Assembly: GCF_011387195.1 (NCBI RefSeq)
Contig: NZ_CP046919.1
Span: forward strand, 1,426,001 to 1,490,000
DNA length: 64,000 nucleotides
DNA from: Streptococcus ruminicola
Lineage (GTDB): Bacteria > Bacillota > Bacilli > Lactobacillales > Streptococcaceae
Direction: 5' to 3'
Numbering within the stretch: position 1 is the stretch's first letter; every line of letters begins with the position of its first letter. The notes below the pieces were generated by a model that saw only the letters and a program-made list of their open reading frames with translations, ran no database searches and had not been told where the DNA came from. Both the position numbers and the translations under genes were made by a program. Shown here piece after piece: positions 17,347-25,185 of the stretch.

Positions 17347-18525
17347 ATGTTTTCACAATCAGATATTTTACAAACATTGCCAAAACAATTTTTTGCTAGC
17401 CTTGTTGCTAAGGTCAATGCAAAAGTGGCTGAAGGTTATGATGTGATTAATCTTGGACAAGGAAATCCTGATCAGCCGACATACGATTATATTGTTGATG
17501 CTTTGATTGAATCTGCTAAGAATCCAGCATCCCATAAATATTCACAATTTCGAGGTAATGCTAATTTTAAAGAAGCAGCTAGTCAGTTTTATAAGGATAA
17601 TTATCAGGTGGAACTTGATAGTGAGAAGGAAATTTGTGTGCTTGGTGGGGCAAAGATTGGCCTGGTTGAGTTTCCCTTGGCCTTGATGAATCCTGGTGAG
17701 CTCTTACTTTTGCCTGACCCAGGCTATCCAGACTATTTATCAAGTGTAGCGTTAGGAAAAATTGAATATGAAACCTTTCCTTTAAAAGAAGAAAATAACT
17801 TTTTGCCAGATTTGTCAGCTATTCCTGAAGAAGTGGCAAAACGTGCTAAATTTATCTACATCAATTATCCAAATAACCCAACTGGTGCCGTGGCGACGAC
17901 TGAATTTTATGAAGAACTGGTCGCTTGGGCGAAAAAATACGAGGTCGGTGTTGTTAGCGACTTTGCTTATGGGGCTTTGGGAGCAGACGGTTACCAAAAT
18001 CCAAGTTTTTTATCAACACCTGGAGCAAAAGAAGTAGGTATTGAACTTTACACATTTTCGAAAACTTTTAACATGGCAGGTTGGCGTTTGGCATTTGCTG
18101 CAGGAAATGCGGAGCTGATTGAGGCACTTAACTTATTGCAAGACCACCTCTTTGTCAGCATTTTTCCGGCTATACAAGATGCTGGCGCGGCTGCCCTTTT
18201 AGACAAACGTGCGAAAGTAGCAATCGCAGAGCTAAATCACAAATATGACGAGCGACGCCACGCTTTTGTCAAAGCTGCTGCTAAAATCGGCTGGCACGCC
18301 TTTGAGTCAAAAGGTTCGTTTTATGCTTGGATGCCGGTGCCAGAAGGTTATAACAGTGAAAGCTTCGCTGATTTACTCTTAAACGAAGCTCACGTCGCAG
18401 TCGCACCGGGAAAAGGTTTCGGACAAGCAGGAGATGGCTACGTCAGAATCGGACTCCTAGTTGAACCAGAACGCCTTGAAGAAGCCGTCGAGCGAATTAG
18501 CAAACTGAAATTATTTGAAAAATAA
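17347..18525 (+). CDS. PLP-dependent class I aminotransferase
   Basis: The 392 residues form a fold-type I aminotransferase, with the PLP lysine at 239 in TFSKTFNMAGWRLAFAAGN, the NYPNNPTGA motif near residue 173 and the arginine of VRIGL near the C terminus. The N terminus (SDILQTLPKQFFASLVAKV) resembles the MtnE-like and YkrV-type glutamine/methionine 2-oxo acid aminotransferases. The start at 17347 is chosen for the G-rich site ending in TTAGG; a longer in-frame alternative begins inside the amidase gene. Coupling with the omega-amidase makes glutamine the likely amino donor. Other acceptors, such as aromatic 2-oxo acids, remain possible. Confidence 0.85.
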   Translation: MFSQSDILQTLPKQFFASLVAKVNAKVAEGYDVINLGQGNPDQPTYDYIVDALIESAKNPASHKYSQFRGNANFKEAASQFYKDNYQVELDSEKEICVLGGAKIGLVEFPLALMNPGELLLLPDPGYPDYLSSVALGKIEYETFPLKEENNFLPDLSAIPEEVAKRAKFIYINYPNNPTGAVATTEFYEELVAWAKKYEVGVVSDFAYGALGADGYQNPSFLSTPGAKEVGIELYTFSKTFNMAGWRLAFAAGNAELIEALNLLQDHLFVSIFPAIQDAGAAALLDKRAKVAIAELNHKYDERRHAFVKAAAKIGWHAFESKGSFYAWMPVPEGYNSESFADLLLNEAHVAVAPGKGFGQAGDGYVRIGLLVEPERLEEAVERISKLKLFEK

Positions 18526-18529
18526 TGAA

Positions 18530-18557
18530 AGTGCGAATGAAAATTCGTACTTTTTTA
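18530..18557 (+). terminator. Terminator after the aminotransferase gene
   Basis: AGTGCGAAT and ATTCGTACT flank a four-base loop with six Ts behind. Confidence 0.8.
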
Positions 18558-18577
18558 ATAATTTATGCAAAAAGCGC

Positions 18578-18622
18578 TTGACTTATGAATAAATATACTA
18601 TAAAATTGAATATATATTTATT
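18578..18622 (+). promoter_or_regulatory. argC promoter with two ARG boxes
   Basis: TTGACT at 18578 and TAAAAT at 18601 are 17 bp apart. TATGAATAAATATAC (18584-18598) lies in the spacer and TTGAATATATATTTAT (18606-18621) covers the start region. Both resemble ARG boxes bound by ArgR-family repressors, so arginine would repress the operon. Confidence 0.7.
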
Positions 18623-18637
18623 TAAGGAGTGTATATT

Positions 18638-19660
18638 ATGAGGGTGTCGATTGTTGGTATCACTGGATACAGTGGTCTAGAATTAGTTAAATTATTGAAT
18701 AATCATAAAAAAGTAACGATTGCTTCGATTCATGCAACTAAGGAAATCGGTCGACGATTATCAGACTTATACCCTTACTTAGTTGGTGTCTGTGACTTGG
18801 TTATTGAAGAATTTGATGCCGAGAAAATCATGGCAAAATCAGACTTGGTATTCTTTGCAACACCAAGTGGAGTTGCAAGCAAATTAGCACAGCCTTTTGT
18901 AGAAGCTGATTTTCCAGTGATAGATTTGTCAGGGGACCATCGCTTGCCAGCCTATCTTTATGAAAAATGGTATAAAAAAACACCTGCTAGTGATGAAGCG
19001 TTGAATAAATTTACATATTCTTTGGCTGAGTTTACAGATGTTAAAGGTAAAAAATTCATTTCAAACCCTGGTTGCTACGCGACAGCAACAGAATTAGCTT
19101 TGATTCCTTTGCTAAAAGCAGGTGTGGTTGAAGAAGATTCAATCATCGTTGATGCTAAAAGTGGTTTGACAGGTGCTGGTAAAGCACTTTCTGAATCAAG
19201 TCATTTTGTTAATGTGCATGATAATTACGTGACTTACAAGTTGAATCGTCACCAGCACATTCCAGAAATTGTACAAGAGTTGAAGTTGTTCGATGACAAG
19301 GTTAATCACATTCAATTTTCAACATCACTTTTGCCAGTTAATCGCGGTATCATGTCAACGGTTTATGTTAAGTTGAAAAAGCCACTAACAAATGCAAATC
19401 TTTTTGCTATCTATGAAGATTCTTACAAAGATACGCCATTTGTTCGTGTGCAAGATGATTTGCCAGAATTGCACAATGTTATTGGCTCAAACTTTACAGA
19501 CATTGGTTTTCTTTACAATGAAGTGACTAATGTACTGACAGTAGTATCTGTCATTGATAATTTGATTAAAGGTGCTGCTGGTCAAGCAGTGCAAAATCTT
19601 AACCTCATGAATGGTTGGGATGAAACAGAAGGTTTATTGATTTCGCCGAATTATTTATAG
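18638..19660 (+). CDS. argC: N-acetyl-gamma-glutamyl-phosphate reductase
   Basis: ArgC reduces acetylglutamyl phosphate to the semialdehyde, the third step of arginine synthesis. The 340 residues start [20 protein letters not shown], the NAD(P)-binding loop, and contain the active-site cysteine in [14 protein letters not shown] near residue 146. The ATG at 18638 has AAGGAG eight bases before it; a GTG nine bases upstream lies too close. ARG boxes overlap the promoter. It leads argC-argJ-argB-argD. Confidence 0.95.
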   Translation: MRVSIVGITGYSGLELVKLLNNHKKVTIASIHATKEIGRRLSDLYPYLVGVCDLVIEEFDAEKIMAKSDLVFFATPSGVASKLAQPFVEADFPVIDLSGDHRLPAYLYEKWYKKTPASDEALNKFTYSLAEFTDVKGKKFISNPGCYATATELALIPLLKAGVVEEDSIIVDAKSGLTGAGKALSESSHFVNVHDNYVTYKLNRHQHIPEIVQELKLFDDKVNHIQFSTSLLPVNRGIMSTVYVKLKKPLTNANLFAIYEDSYKDTPFVRVQDDLPELHNVIGSNFTDIGFLYNEVTNVLTVVSVIDNLIKGAAGQAVQNLNLMNGWDETEGLLISPNYL

Positions 19661-19671
19661 AAAGGGAAGGG

Positions 19672-19711
19672 CACTTAAAGTATTTTTAAAAGAATGAGTT
19701 TGCTTTAAGTG
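19672..19711 (+). other. Intra-operon hairpin between argC and argJ
   Basis: CACTTAAAG at 19672-19680 is exactly complementary to CTTTAAGTG at 19703-19711. No T run follows, so it is not a standard terminator. It may protect or expose mRNA ends, since the argJ ribosome binding site behind it is weak. Confidence 0.55.
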
Positions 19712-19726
19712 TTTCAGGTATAGAAA

Positions 19727-20920
19727 ATGAAAGTTATTGAAGGTAATGTAGCAAGCCCACTTGGATTTTCAGCAGATGGATTACATGCAGGGTTTAAGAA
19801 AAGAAAACTTGATTTTGGTTGGATTGTATCTGAAGTGCCAGCTAGCGTTGCTGGGGTTTATACGACAAATAAAGTTATTGCAGCGCCACTAATTGTGACA
19901 CGTCAGTCTGTTAAAAAAGCACAAAAAATGAAAGCCATCGTGGTGAACTCAGGCGTTGCCAACTCTTGTACAGGTGTGCAAGGAATGGAAGATGCTTACA
20001 CGATGCAAAAATGGACAGCAGAAAAACTTGGTGTTGAACCTGATTTGGTCGGTGTTGCTTCAACTGGTGTGATTGGTGATTTGTTGCCAATGGATACTCT
20101 TAAAACAGGTCTTTCTAAACTTGTGGTGAATGGGAATTCAGATGATTTTTCAAAAGCTATTTTAACAACAGATACTATGGTTAAAACAGTTGCAGTCACA
20201 GAAAAATTCGGTCGTGATGAAGTTACCATGGCAGGTGTCGCTAAAGGGTCAGGCATGATTCACCCAAATATGGCGACAATGCTAGCTTTTATCACCTGTG
20301 ATGCCAATATTTCAAGTGAAACTTTGCAACTAGCGCTTAGCCAAAATGTTGAAACAACCTTCAACCAAATCACCGTTGATGGCGATACGTCGACAAACGA
20401 TATGGTTCTTGTCATGTCAAATGGTTGCACTTTGAACGAAGAAATTTTGCCAAATACGCCTGAATTTGATAAATTCTCAGCCATGCTTAATTACGTGATG
20501 CAAGAATTGGCTAAAATGATTGCCAAAGACGGTGAAGGTGCAAGCAAACTCATTGAAGTGAATGTCAAAAATGCTCCAAACGCTCTTGATGCACGCATGA
20601 TGGCTAAAAGTGTTGTTGGTTCAAGCCTTGTTAAGACAGCGATTTTTGGTGAAGACCCTAACTGGGGACGCATTTTAGCAGCTGTAGGCTATGCAGGTGT
20701 TGATGTCCCTGTAGATAACATTGATATTTATTTAGGTGATGTTCCAGTCATGCTAAAATCAAGTCCCGTTGAATTTGAAGCAGAAGAAATGCAAGATGTT
20801 ATGCACGAAGATGAGATTACTATCACTGTTGATTTGCATGCGGGTGAAGCACAAGGAAAAGCTTGGGGTTGTGATTTGTCATACGATTACGTGAAAATCA
20901 ATGCCCTCTATCGTACATAA
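19727..20920 (+). CDS. argJ: Bifunctional ornithine acetyltransferase / N-acetylglutamate synthase
   Basis: ArgJ moves the acetyl group from acetylornithine to glutamate, recycling it, and in bifunctional forms also makes acetylglutamate from acetyl-CoA. The precursor cleaves itself before a conserved threonine, here Thr184 in [15 protein letters not shown], giving alpha and beta chains. [17 protein letters not shown] near residue 310 is also typical, and 397 residues is the usual length. No argA-type gene is seen in the window, which fits a bifunctional enzyme. The ribosome binding site is weak and a hairpin precedes it, so reinitiation from argC is possible. Confidence 0.95.
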   Translation: MKVIEGNVASPLGFSADGLHAGFKKRKLDFGWIVSEVPASVAGVYTTNKVIAAPLIVTRQSVKKAQKMKAIVVNSGVANSCTGVQGMEDAYTMQKWTAEKLGVEPDLVGVASTGVIGDLLPMDTLKTGLSKLVVNGNSDDFSKAILTTDTMVKTVAVTEKFGRDEVTMAGVAKGSGMIHPNMATMLAFITCDANISSETLQLALSQNVETTFNQITVDGDTSTNDMVLVMSNGCTLNEEILPNTPEFDKFSAMLNYVMQELAKMIAKDGEGASKLIEVNVKNAPNALDARMMAKSVVGSSLVKTAIFGEDPNWGRILAAVGYAGVDVPVDNIDIYLGDVPVMLKSSPVEFEAEEMQDVMHEDEITITVDLHAGEAQGKAWGCDLSYDYVKINALYRT

Positions 20921-20932
20921 AGGGATAAGACT

Positions 20933-21667
20933 ATGAAAGATACAATTGTGATTAAAATTGGTGGCGTTGCTAGCCAAAACTTGTCGCAAGACTTTTTAGC
21001 ACAAGTCAAAAAATGGAAAGATGCCCATAAAAATTTGGTCATTGTGCATGGTGGCGGCTATGCTATTAATAAATTAATGGAAGATAACCAAGTACCAGTT
21101 AAAAAAATCAATGGTCTTCGTGTAACCAGTCAATCTGATATGAAGTTGGTCAGCTATGCTCTTCTTCACATGGTTGGTGAAAATTTGACTAAAAAACTAA
21201 ACCAATCATCTATTGATAGTATTCAGTTGCTATCAAATATCAAAAGAGTGGTGACAGCTGATTTTCTTGATAAGGAAACTTATGGTTATGTTGGTGATGT
21301 CTCACATATTCAGACACCGATTTTGGAGCAAATGCTTGATAATCAAATGTTGCCAGTACTTGCTTCAATTGGTTATTCAAAAGAAGGCGACATGCTCAAC
21401 ATCAACGCTGATTATTTAGCAACAGCAGTAGCGATTGCCTTGAATGCTGAAAAATTGGTTTTGATGACAGATGTGAAAGGTGTTTTGGAAAATGGTGAAG
21501 TGCTTGATAGCCTGACTTCGAAAGAATTTCAAGAAAAGATCGATCAAGGCATTATCACTGGCGGTATGATTCCAAAAATTGAGTCAGCAGTGAACACTGT
21601 TTTAGCAGGTGTTGGTGAAGTATTGATTGGCGACAATCTTGTAACAGGAACTTCAATCATCTGCTAG
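20933..21667 (+). CDS. argB: Acetylglutamate kinase
   Basis: ArgB phosphorylates N-acetylglutamate. The 244 residues open with VIKIGGVASQNL and VHGGGYAINKLM, the nucleotide and substrate loops of the amino-acid kinase fold, and end with GGMIPKIESAVNTVLAGVGEVLI. It is shorter than the roughly 290-residue arginine-inhibited enzymes and lacks their N-terminal extension helix, so direct feedback inhibition by arginine is unlikely and control probably rests on ArgR. It begins 12 bases after argJ with AAAGGGAT as the binding site. Confidence 0.95.
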   Translation: MKDTIVIKIGGVASQNLSQDFLAQVKKWKDAHKNLVIVHGGGYAINKLMEDNQVPVKKINGLRVTSQSDMKLVSYALLHMVGENLTKKLNQSSIDSIQLLSNIKRVVTADFLDKETYGYVGDVSHIQTPILEQMLDNQMLPVLASIGYSKEGDMLNINADYLATAVAIALNAEKLVLMTDVKGVLENGEVLDSLTSKEFQEKIDQGIITGGMIPKIESAVNTVLAGVGEVLIGDNLVTGTSIIC

Positions 21668-21685
21668 GGATAAGGGGAGCAAGTA

Positions 21686-22816
21686 ATGACAAAGTTATTT
21701 CAAAATTATAAACGCGCAGCTATTGAATTTGTTAAGGCGCAAGGAAATTATCTGTTTGATCAAGATGGTAAAAAATACCTTGATTTCTCAACAGGAATTG
21801 GGGTAACCAACCTTGGTTTTCACCCACAAGTTAAGGCAACTCTTCTAAAACAAGCAGAAGAAATCTGGCATATGCCTAACTTGTATCATAATTCTTTGCA
21901 AGAAGAAGTGGCCGGCAAATTAATCGGTGACAAAGACTACCTGGCTTTCTTTGCTAATAGCGGTGCGGAAGCAAATGAAGCAGCCATTAAAATCGCTCGT
22001 AAGTCCACTGGTAAGCAAGAAATTATCACTTTTGTCAATTCTTTCCATGGTCGTACCTTTGGTTCCATGTCAGCGACTGGTCAAGATAAAATCAAGACTG
22101 GTTTTGGTGATGGTGTGCCACATTTCAGCTACGCTACTTACAATGATTTGGATAGCGTTAAAGCTTTGGTAACGGAAGATACGGCAGCTGTCATGTTAGA
22201 ATTAGTTCAAGGAGAATCAGGTGTTCGTCCAGCTGACAAAGCCTTTGTGACAGCTTTGAGTCAATTCTGTCAAGAAACAGGAATTTTACTGATTGTTGAT
22301 GAAGTGCAAACTGGTATGGGACGTACTGGTAAGCTCTTCTCATTTGAGCATTATGGTATTGAACCAGATATTTTCACCTTGGCTAAAGGTCTTGGAAATG
22401 GTGTTCCCGTTGGTGCCATGATTGCCAAAGAAAAACTTGGTTCAGCCTTTTCATACGGTAGTCACGGTTCAACTTTCGGTGGTAATAAATTAGTCATGTC
22501 AGCAGCATCAAGCGTACTGGATATTATGCTGGCTGACGGTTTCTTACCACAAGCACTTGAAAATGGTAATTATTTGCAAACGGAACTGAAAAAAGTCTTG
22601 GCTGACAATCCTAAAGTGACTGACGTTCGCGGTCTTGGCTACATGATTGGGATTGAAACCAGTGAAAACCTAGCGGACTTGGTTGAAAAAGCGCGTGACA
22701 AAGGTTTGATTGTGTTGACAGCAGGAACCAATGTCATTCGTCTCTTGCCACCATTAACCTTGACAAAAGAAGAAATCGACCAAGGTGTAGCCATTTTGGC
22801 AGATGTTTTTGCATAA
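21686..22816 (+). CDS. argD: Acetylornithine aminotransferase
   Basis: ArgD transfers an amino group from glutamate to acetylglutamate semialdehyde using PLP. The 376 residues contain FANSGAEANEAAIKIAR near residue 91, FHGRTFGSMSATGQ, VDEVQTGMGRTG and the PLP lysine at 234 in LAKGLGNGVPVGA. It is the last gene of the operon; carbamoyltransferase and later arginine genes are elsewhere. AAGGGGAG precedes the ATG. A terminator follows at once. Confidence 0.95.
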   Translation: MTKLFQNYKRAAIEFVKAQGNYLFDQDGKKYLDFSTGIGVTNLGFHPQVKATLLKQAEEIWHMPNLYHNSLQEEVAGKLIGDKDYLAFFANSGAEANEAAIKIARKSTGKQEIITFVNSFHGRTFGSMSATGQDKIKTGFGDGVPHFSYATYNDLDSVKALVTEDTAAVMLELVQGESGVRPADKAFVTALSQFCQETGILLIVDEVQTGMGRTGKLFSFEHYGIEPDIFTLAKGLGNGVPVGAMIAKEKLGSAFSYGSHGSTFGGNKLVMSAASSVLDIMLADGFLPQALENGNYLQTELKKVLADNPKVTDVRGLGYMIGIETSENLADLVEKARDKGLIVLTAGTNVIRLLPPLTLTKEEIDQGVAILADVFA

Positions 22817-22827
22817 AATTGTTTGAG

Positions 22828-22853
22828 GCTGAGACCAAGTTCTCAGCTTTTTT
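22828..22853 (+). terminator. Terminator after argD
   Basis: GCTGAGA and TCTCAGC flank a six-base loop, with six Ts behind. Confidence 0.85.
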
Positions 22854-22856
22854 AGG

Positions 22857-22885
22857 TTGACAAATTGTGTGCAATTGTATAGAAT
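22857..22885 (+). promoter_or_regulatory. Promoter of the flavoprotein gene
   Basis: TTGACA at 22857 is followed 15-16 bp later by TATAGA, starting right behind the argD terminator. ATTGTGTGCAAT in the spacer is a small inverted repeat that could be an operator. Confidence 0.5.
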
Positions 22886-22911
22886 TTTCTAATAATAGAA
22901 GAGGTGAAAAA

Positions 22912-23469
22912 ATGGCTAAAAAAGTTCTTGTTGTTTCAGGACACCCTGATTTGAAAAATGATTCTTTGGCAAATAAAACCATTTTAAAAGAAATTAAAAA
23001 GCTCTATCCAGAAGTTGAATTGGATATTTTGAGCAATTTGTATCCTGATTATCAGATTGATGTGGCTGCTGAGCAAGATAAGCTCCGTTGGGCAGATGTC
23101 ATTGTTTTCCAATACCCGCTTTATTGGTACATGACCCCATCTTTGATGAATAAATGGATTGAAAAAGTTTTTGTGCATGGTTTTTCTCACGGGTCAAATG
23201 GCAATGCCTTGAAAGATAAATACTTGATTGCATCTTTGACGACTGGTGCGGGAGAAGCAGCTTATAGCGCTGAATCTGGTACAACGATTGAAGATCTTTT
23301 AGCAACAATTCGTTTGACAGCTAAATTGACGCAGCTTAACTTTGTCGGTCATGTTGTCACACATGGTGTGTCTTATTCACTACGTGAGGACGCTGACAAA
23401 GCCCAAGAAATGATTGCAAAATCTCAAGCACATGCTAAAAAACTGGTAGAAATGATTGAAAGTTTGTAG
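22912..23469 (+). CDS. NAD(P)H-dependent flavin oxidoreductase (quinone-reductase type)
   Basis: The 185 residues form a flavodoxin-like fold of the MdaB/KefF/YwrO family. KKVLVVSGHPDLKNDSLANKTILKE is the FMN/FAD phosphate loop, and QYPLYWYMTPSLMNKWIEKVFVHGFSHG is the dimer and active-site region. Such enzymes reduce quinones or nitro compounds and protect against electrophiles. The start is the ATG at 22912 behind GAGGTG. It is a single gene between two terminators. The physiological substrate is unknown. Confidence 0.85.
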   Translation: MAKKVLVVSGHPDLKNDSLANKTILKEIKKLYPEVELDILSNLYPDYQIDVAAEQDKLRWADVIVFQYPLYWYMTPSLMNKWIEKVFVHGFSHGSNGNALKDKYLIASLTTGAGEAAYSAESGTTIEDLLATIRLTAKLTQLNFVGHVVTHGVSYSLREDADKAQEMIAKSQAHAKKLVEMIESL

Positions 23470-23476
23470 GAAATAA

Positions 23477-23507
23477 GGCTCGGTTTTATTAACCGGGTCT
23501 TTTTTTG
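23477..23507 (+). terminator. Terminator after the flavoprotein gene
   Basis: GGCTCGGTT and AACCGGGTC pair with one mismatch and one wobble around TTATT, and seven Ts follow. Confidence 0.75.
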
Positions 23508-23565
23508 ACAAAAATTATGTTCTTTTTGACAATTATCTTTGTATTTTTGACAAATATCCTTGTCA
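23502..23565. repeat. Three 21-bp-period repeats, candidate XRE operator array
   Basis: TTTTTGACAA occurs at 23502, 23523 and 23544, an exact 21-bp period. The later part of each unit drifts, but the third forms a perfect dyad TGACAA-N6-TTGTCA at 23548-23565. Its right half is also the -35 box of the promoter for the XRE gene. Two-turn spacing puts all copies on one face of the helix. Confidence 0.65.
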
Positions 23566-23588
23566 TTTTTAGGGGGTAGTGCTATAAT
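23560..23588 (+). promoter_or_regulatory. Promoter of the XRE/DUF3169 operon
   Basis: TTGTCA and TATAAT are 17 bp apart, and TGC precedes the -10 to make it extended. The -35 is half of the dyad in the repeat array. Confidence 0.75.
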
Positions 23589-23678
23589 CAATTTATCAAG
23601 GGGAAAAGGAGAATAAGACTTGGTAGGAAAATTAAACTCAAAAAGTAATTTTTATCGATTACTAGGATGGAGGAAAAT

Positions 23679-23891
23679 TTGGTATTAAAAAATCGTCTGA
23701 AAGAGTTACGTGCGCGTGATGGTTTGAATCAGACACAGTTAGCCAAATTGGCGAAAGTTTCTAGACAAACGATTAGTCTTTTGGAACGTAATGAGTATAC
23801 GCCATCGGTGATTATCGCTTTGCGCATTGCAAAAATCTTTAATGAACCTGTCGAAAATGTTTTTAGTCTTGATGAAGAGGGAGAAGAATAA
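23679..23891 (+). CDS. XRE-family transcriptional regulator
   Basis: The short protein is almost entirely one helix-turn-helix domain: LKNRLKELRARDGLNQTQLAKLAKVSRQTISLLERNEYTPS is a Cro/CI-type motif. I place the start at TTG 23679, giving 70 residues, because GGAGG is then five bases upstream. The ATG at 23667 would add four residues but has no usable binding site. It overlaps the next gene by one base. Small XRE proteins paired with DUF3169 membrane proteins recur in Firmicutes, and the regulator probably acts on the repeat array in front of it. Confidence 0.85.
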   Translation: MVLKNRLKELRARDGLNQTQLAKLAKVSRQTISLLERNEYTPSVIIALRIAKIFNEPVENVFSLDEEGEE

Positions 23892-24658
23892 TGAATAAGA
23901 CAAAACAATTAACAACAAAACAACGTGTTTTATTTTATCTAGGAATTGTTACTGTTAGTGCTCTTGTCGGAGGAGTAACTGGTGCTTTGGGACTTGGTCT
24001 TGGTGATAAGGTTTTAACGTTTAATTTTGATATTTTTATGACTTTTGTCTACATACTGACTGCTATGTCAATTCTCGTGACATTATGGTTTATGTACCAA
24101 GCGAATCATTATCAAAATCGTTATGAGGCTATGGACGAAGATGCTGATGAAGATGAAAGTTACGAGATTTATCGTAAGACATTTAAAAATTTAGGATTAG
24201 CATCGACTTTTTATAATGTTTCCGTAGCATTTATTTTCTTTTCAATAGGTGTTGGTATTTGCGATTTTCATGACAGAATTAGTAATGGTTTAGCCTTTAA
24301 GATAACGACCTATGTTGTAGAAGCTATCTTTTTTATTTTTTTATTTGTACTTCAAATAATGATATTTAAATTAACTCAAAAAATTCGTCATTACAAAATT
24401 TCAGTTTTCCCGACTATTAAAGAAGTAAAAGAATTTGCCTATTCTTACGATGAGGGTGAACTTCAAGCAAATTATGAGCAAGCTTTTTTGATTGTTTTCA
24501 ATCTCAATCAGTATTTACCATTTGTTTATGCTATCTTGTGTGTGTTAGCAGTCGAGAGTTCGCTCGATGTTACTTCAGGTTTGGTAGTAACGACAGGAAT
24601 TTATATCTATATCAACCTTGCTAACATTCGTTTTGTGAATAAATATTTCAGAAAATAA
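23891..24658 (+). CDS. DUF3169-type membrane protein
   Basis: The 255-residue protein has about six membrane segments, starting with VLFYLGIVTVSALVGGVTGALGLGLG, and an acidic cytoplasmic loop YEAMDEDADEDESYEIYRKTFKNLGLAS near residue 78. This arrangement is what I recall for DUF3169. Function is unknown. It is translationally coupled to the XRE regulator through the TAATG overlap, so the two probably form a sensor-like or self-regulated module. No terminator is obvious before the riboflavin leader, whose promoter begins ten bases later. Confidence 0.75.
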   Translation: MNKTKQLTTKQRVLFYLGIVTVSALVGGVTGALGLGLGDKVLTFNFDIFMTFVYILTAMSILVTLWFMYQANHYQNRYEAMDEDADEDESYEIYRKTFKNLGLASTFYNVSVAFIFFSIGVGICDFHDRISNGLAFKITTYVVEAIFFIFLFVLQIMIFKLTQKIRHYKISVFPTIKEVKEFAYSYDEGELQANYEQAFLIVFNLNQYLPFVYAILCVLAVESSLDVTSGLVVTTGIYIYINLANIRFVNKYFRK

Positions 24659-24667
24659 TAAAAATGA

Positions 24668-24696
24668 TTGACAGCACTTCTAATTCGTGCTAATCT
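24668..24696 (+). promoter_or_regulatory. Promoter of the riboflavin operon
   Basis: TTGACA and TAATCT are 17 bp apart. The spacer contains AGCAC and GTGCT as a small inverted repeat. Confidence 0.7.
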
Positions 24697-24714
24697 AAAA
24701 CAGAATTGAATAGT

Positions 24715-24962
24715 TTTCTTCGGGGCAGGGTGAGATTCCCGACCGACGGTGATGTTGTCTCGTTGATTGCTATTTGCTTTTATTCGTTGTTGACACTTCT
24801 TGCCTAATACCAGTTATGTTTGCGAGGTTGTCGCCTAGACTAAAAGCAAATCATCAATCAACTTTGTTTGGTTTGATAACCAAGCGAGATAGTTAAGTCC
24901 GTGAGCGCAAGCTGATCTGGTGCGATTCCAGAACCGACAGTATAGTCTGGATGAGAGAAGAA
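24715..24962 (+). promoter_or_regulatory. FMN riboswitch (RFN element) with an enlarged arm
   Basis: The conserved RFN parts are clear: CTTCGGGGCAGGGTGA then TTCCCGACCGACGGTGAT at 24719-24754, and AGTCCGTGAGCGC, GCTGATCTGGTGCGATTCC and GAACCGACAGTATAGTCTGGATG at 24895-24955. FMN binding would switch the rib operon off. Between the two halves lies a variable arm of about 140 nt, in which TTGATTG/CAATCAA and TTTGCTTTTA/TAAAAGCAAA pair, making this element far longer than usual. Confidence 0.95.
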
Positions 24963-24975
24963 TTGATAGAGTGTC

Positions 24976-25165
24976 AAAAGGCAAGCTCTTGCTTTTTGGA
25001 ATACTTTTTTACTTGTCTTTAATTCCCCGTGGTGTAAGCTGCGGGGATTTTAGTTTAGTAACTTTATGGTATTGTCAGAATTTTTCGATAATACCATAAG
25101 TGTTATCCCGATGAAAATAACTATCTAGGCCATTCTAGTTTAGTGATTTTTGTCGGGATTTTTTA
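24976..25165 (+). promoter_or_regulatory. Expression platform of the FMN riboswitch with four hairpins
   Basis: Four inverted repeats follow the aptamer: GCAAG/CTTGC at about 24990, TTCCCCG/CGGGGAT at 25022-25048 with Ts behind, TTATGGTATTGTC/GATAATACCATAA at 25064-25099, and ATCCCGA/TCGGGAT at 25105-25159 with a T run. The second and fourth look like terminators. Which one is controlled by FMN cannot be told by eye. Confidence 0.6.
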
Positions 25166-25185
25166 GTCTGGAAAGGAGGACGATT

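Noticed and set aside
18567..18583. cre site at the argC promoter (AAAAAGCGCTTGA)
   Set aside because: Only the central GCGC and a few flanking bases fit the CcpA consensus, with mismatches at key positions.
23502..23565. CRISPR-like array
   Set aside because: The 21-bp units are contiguous without spacers, only three in number, and overlap a promoter; they are better explained as operators.
25072..25086. CodY box in the riboflavin leader
   Set aside because: TATTGTCAGAATTTT has too many mismatches and is part of a hairpin.
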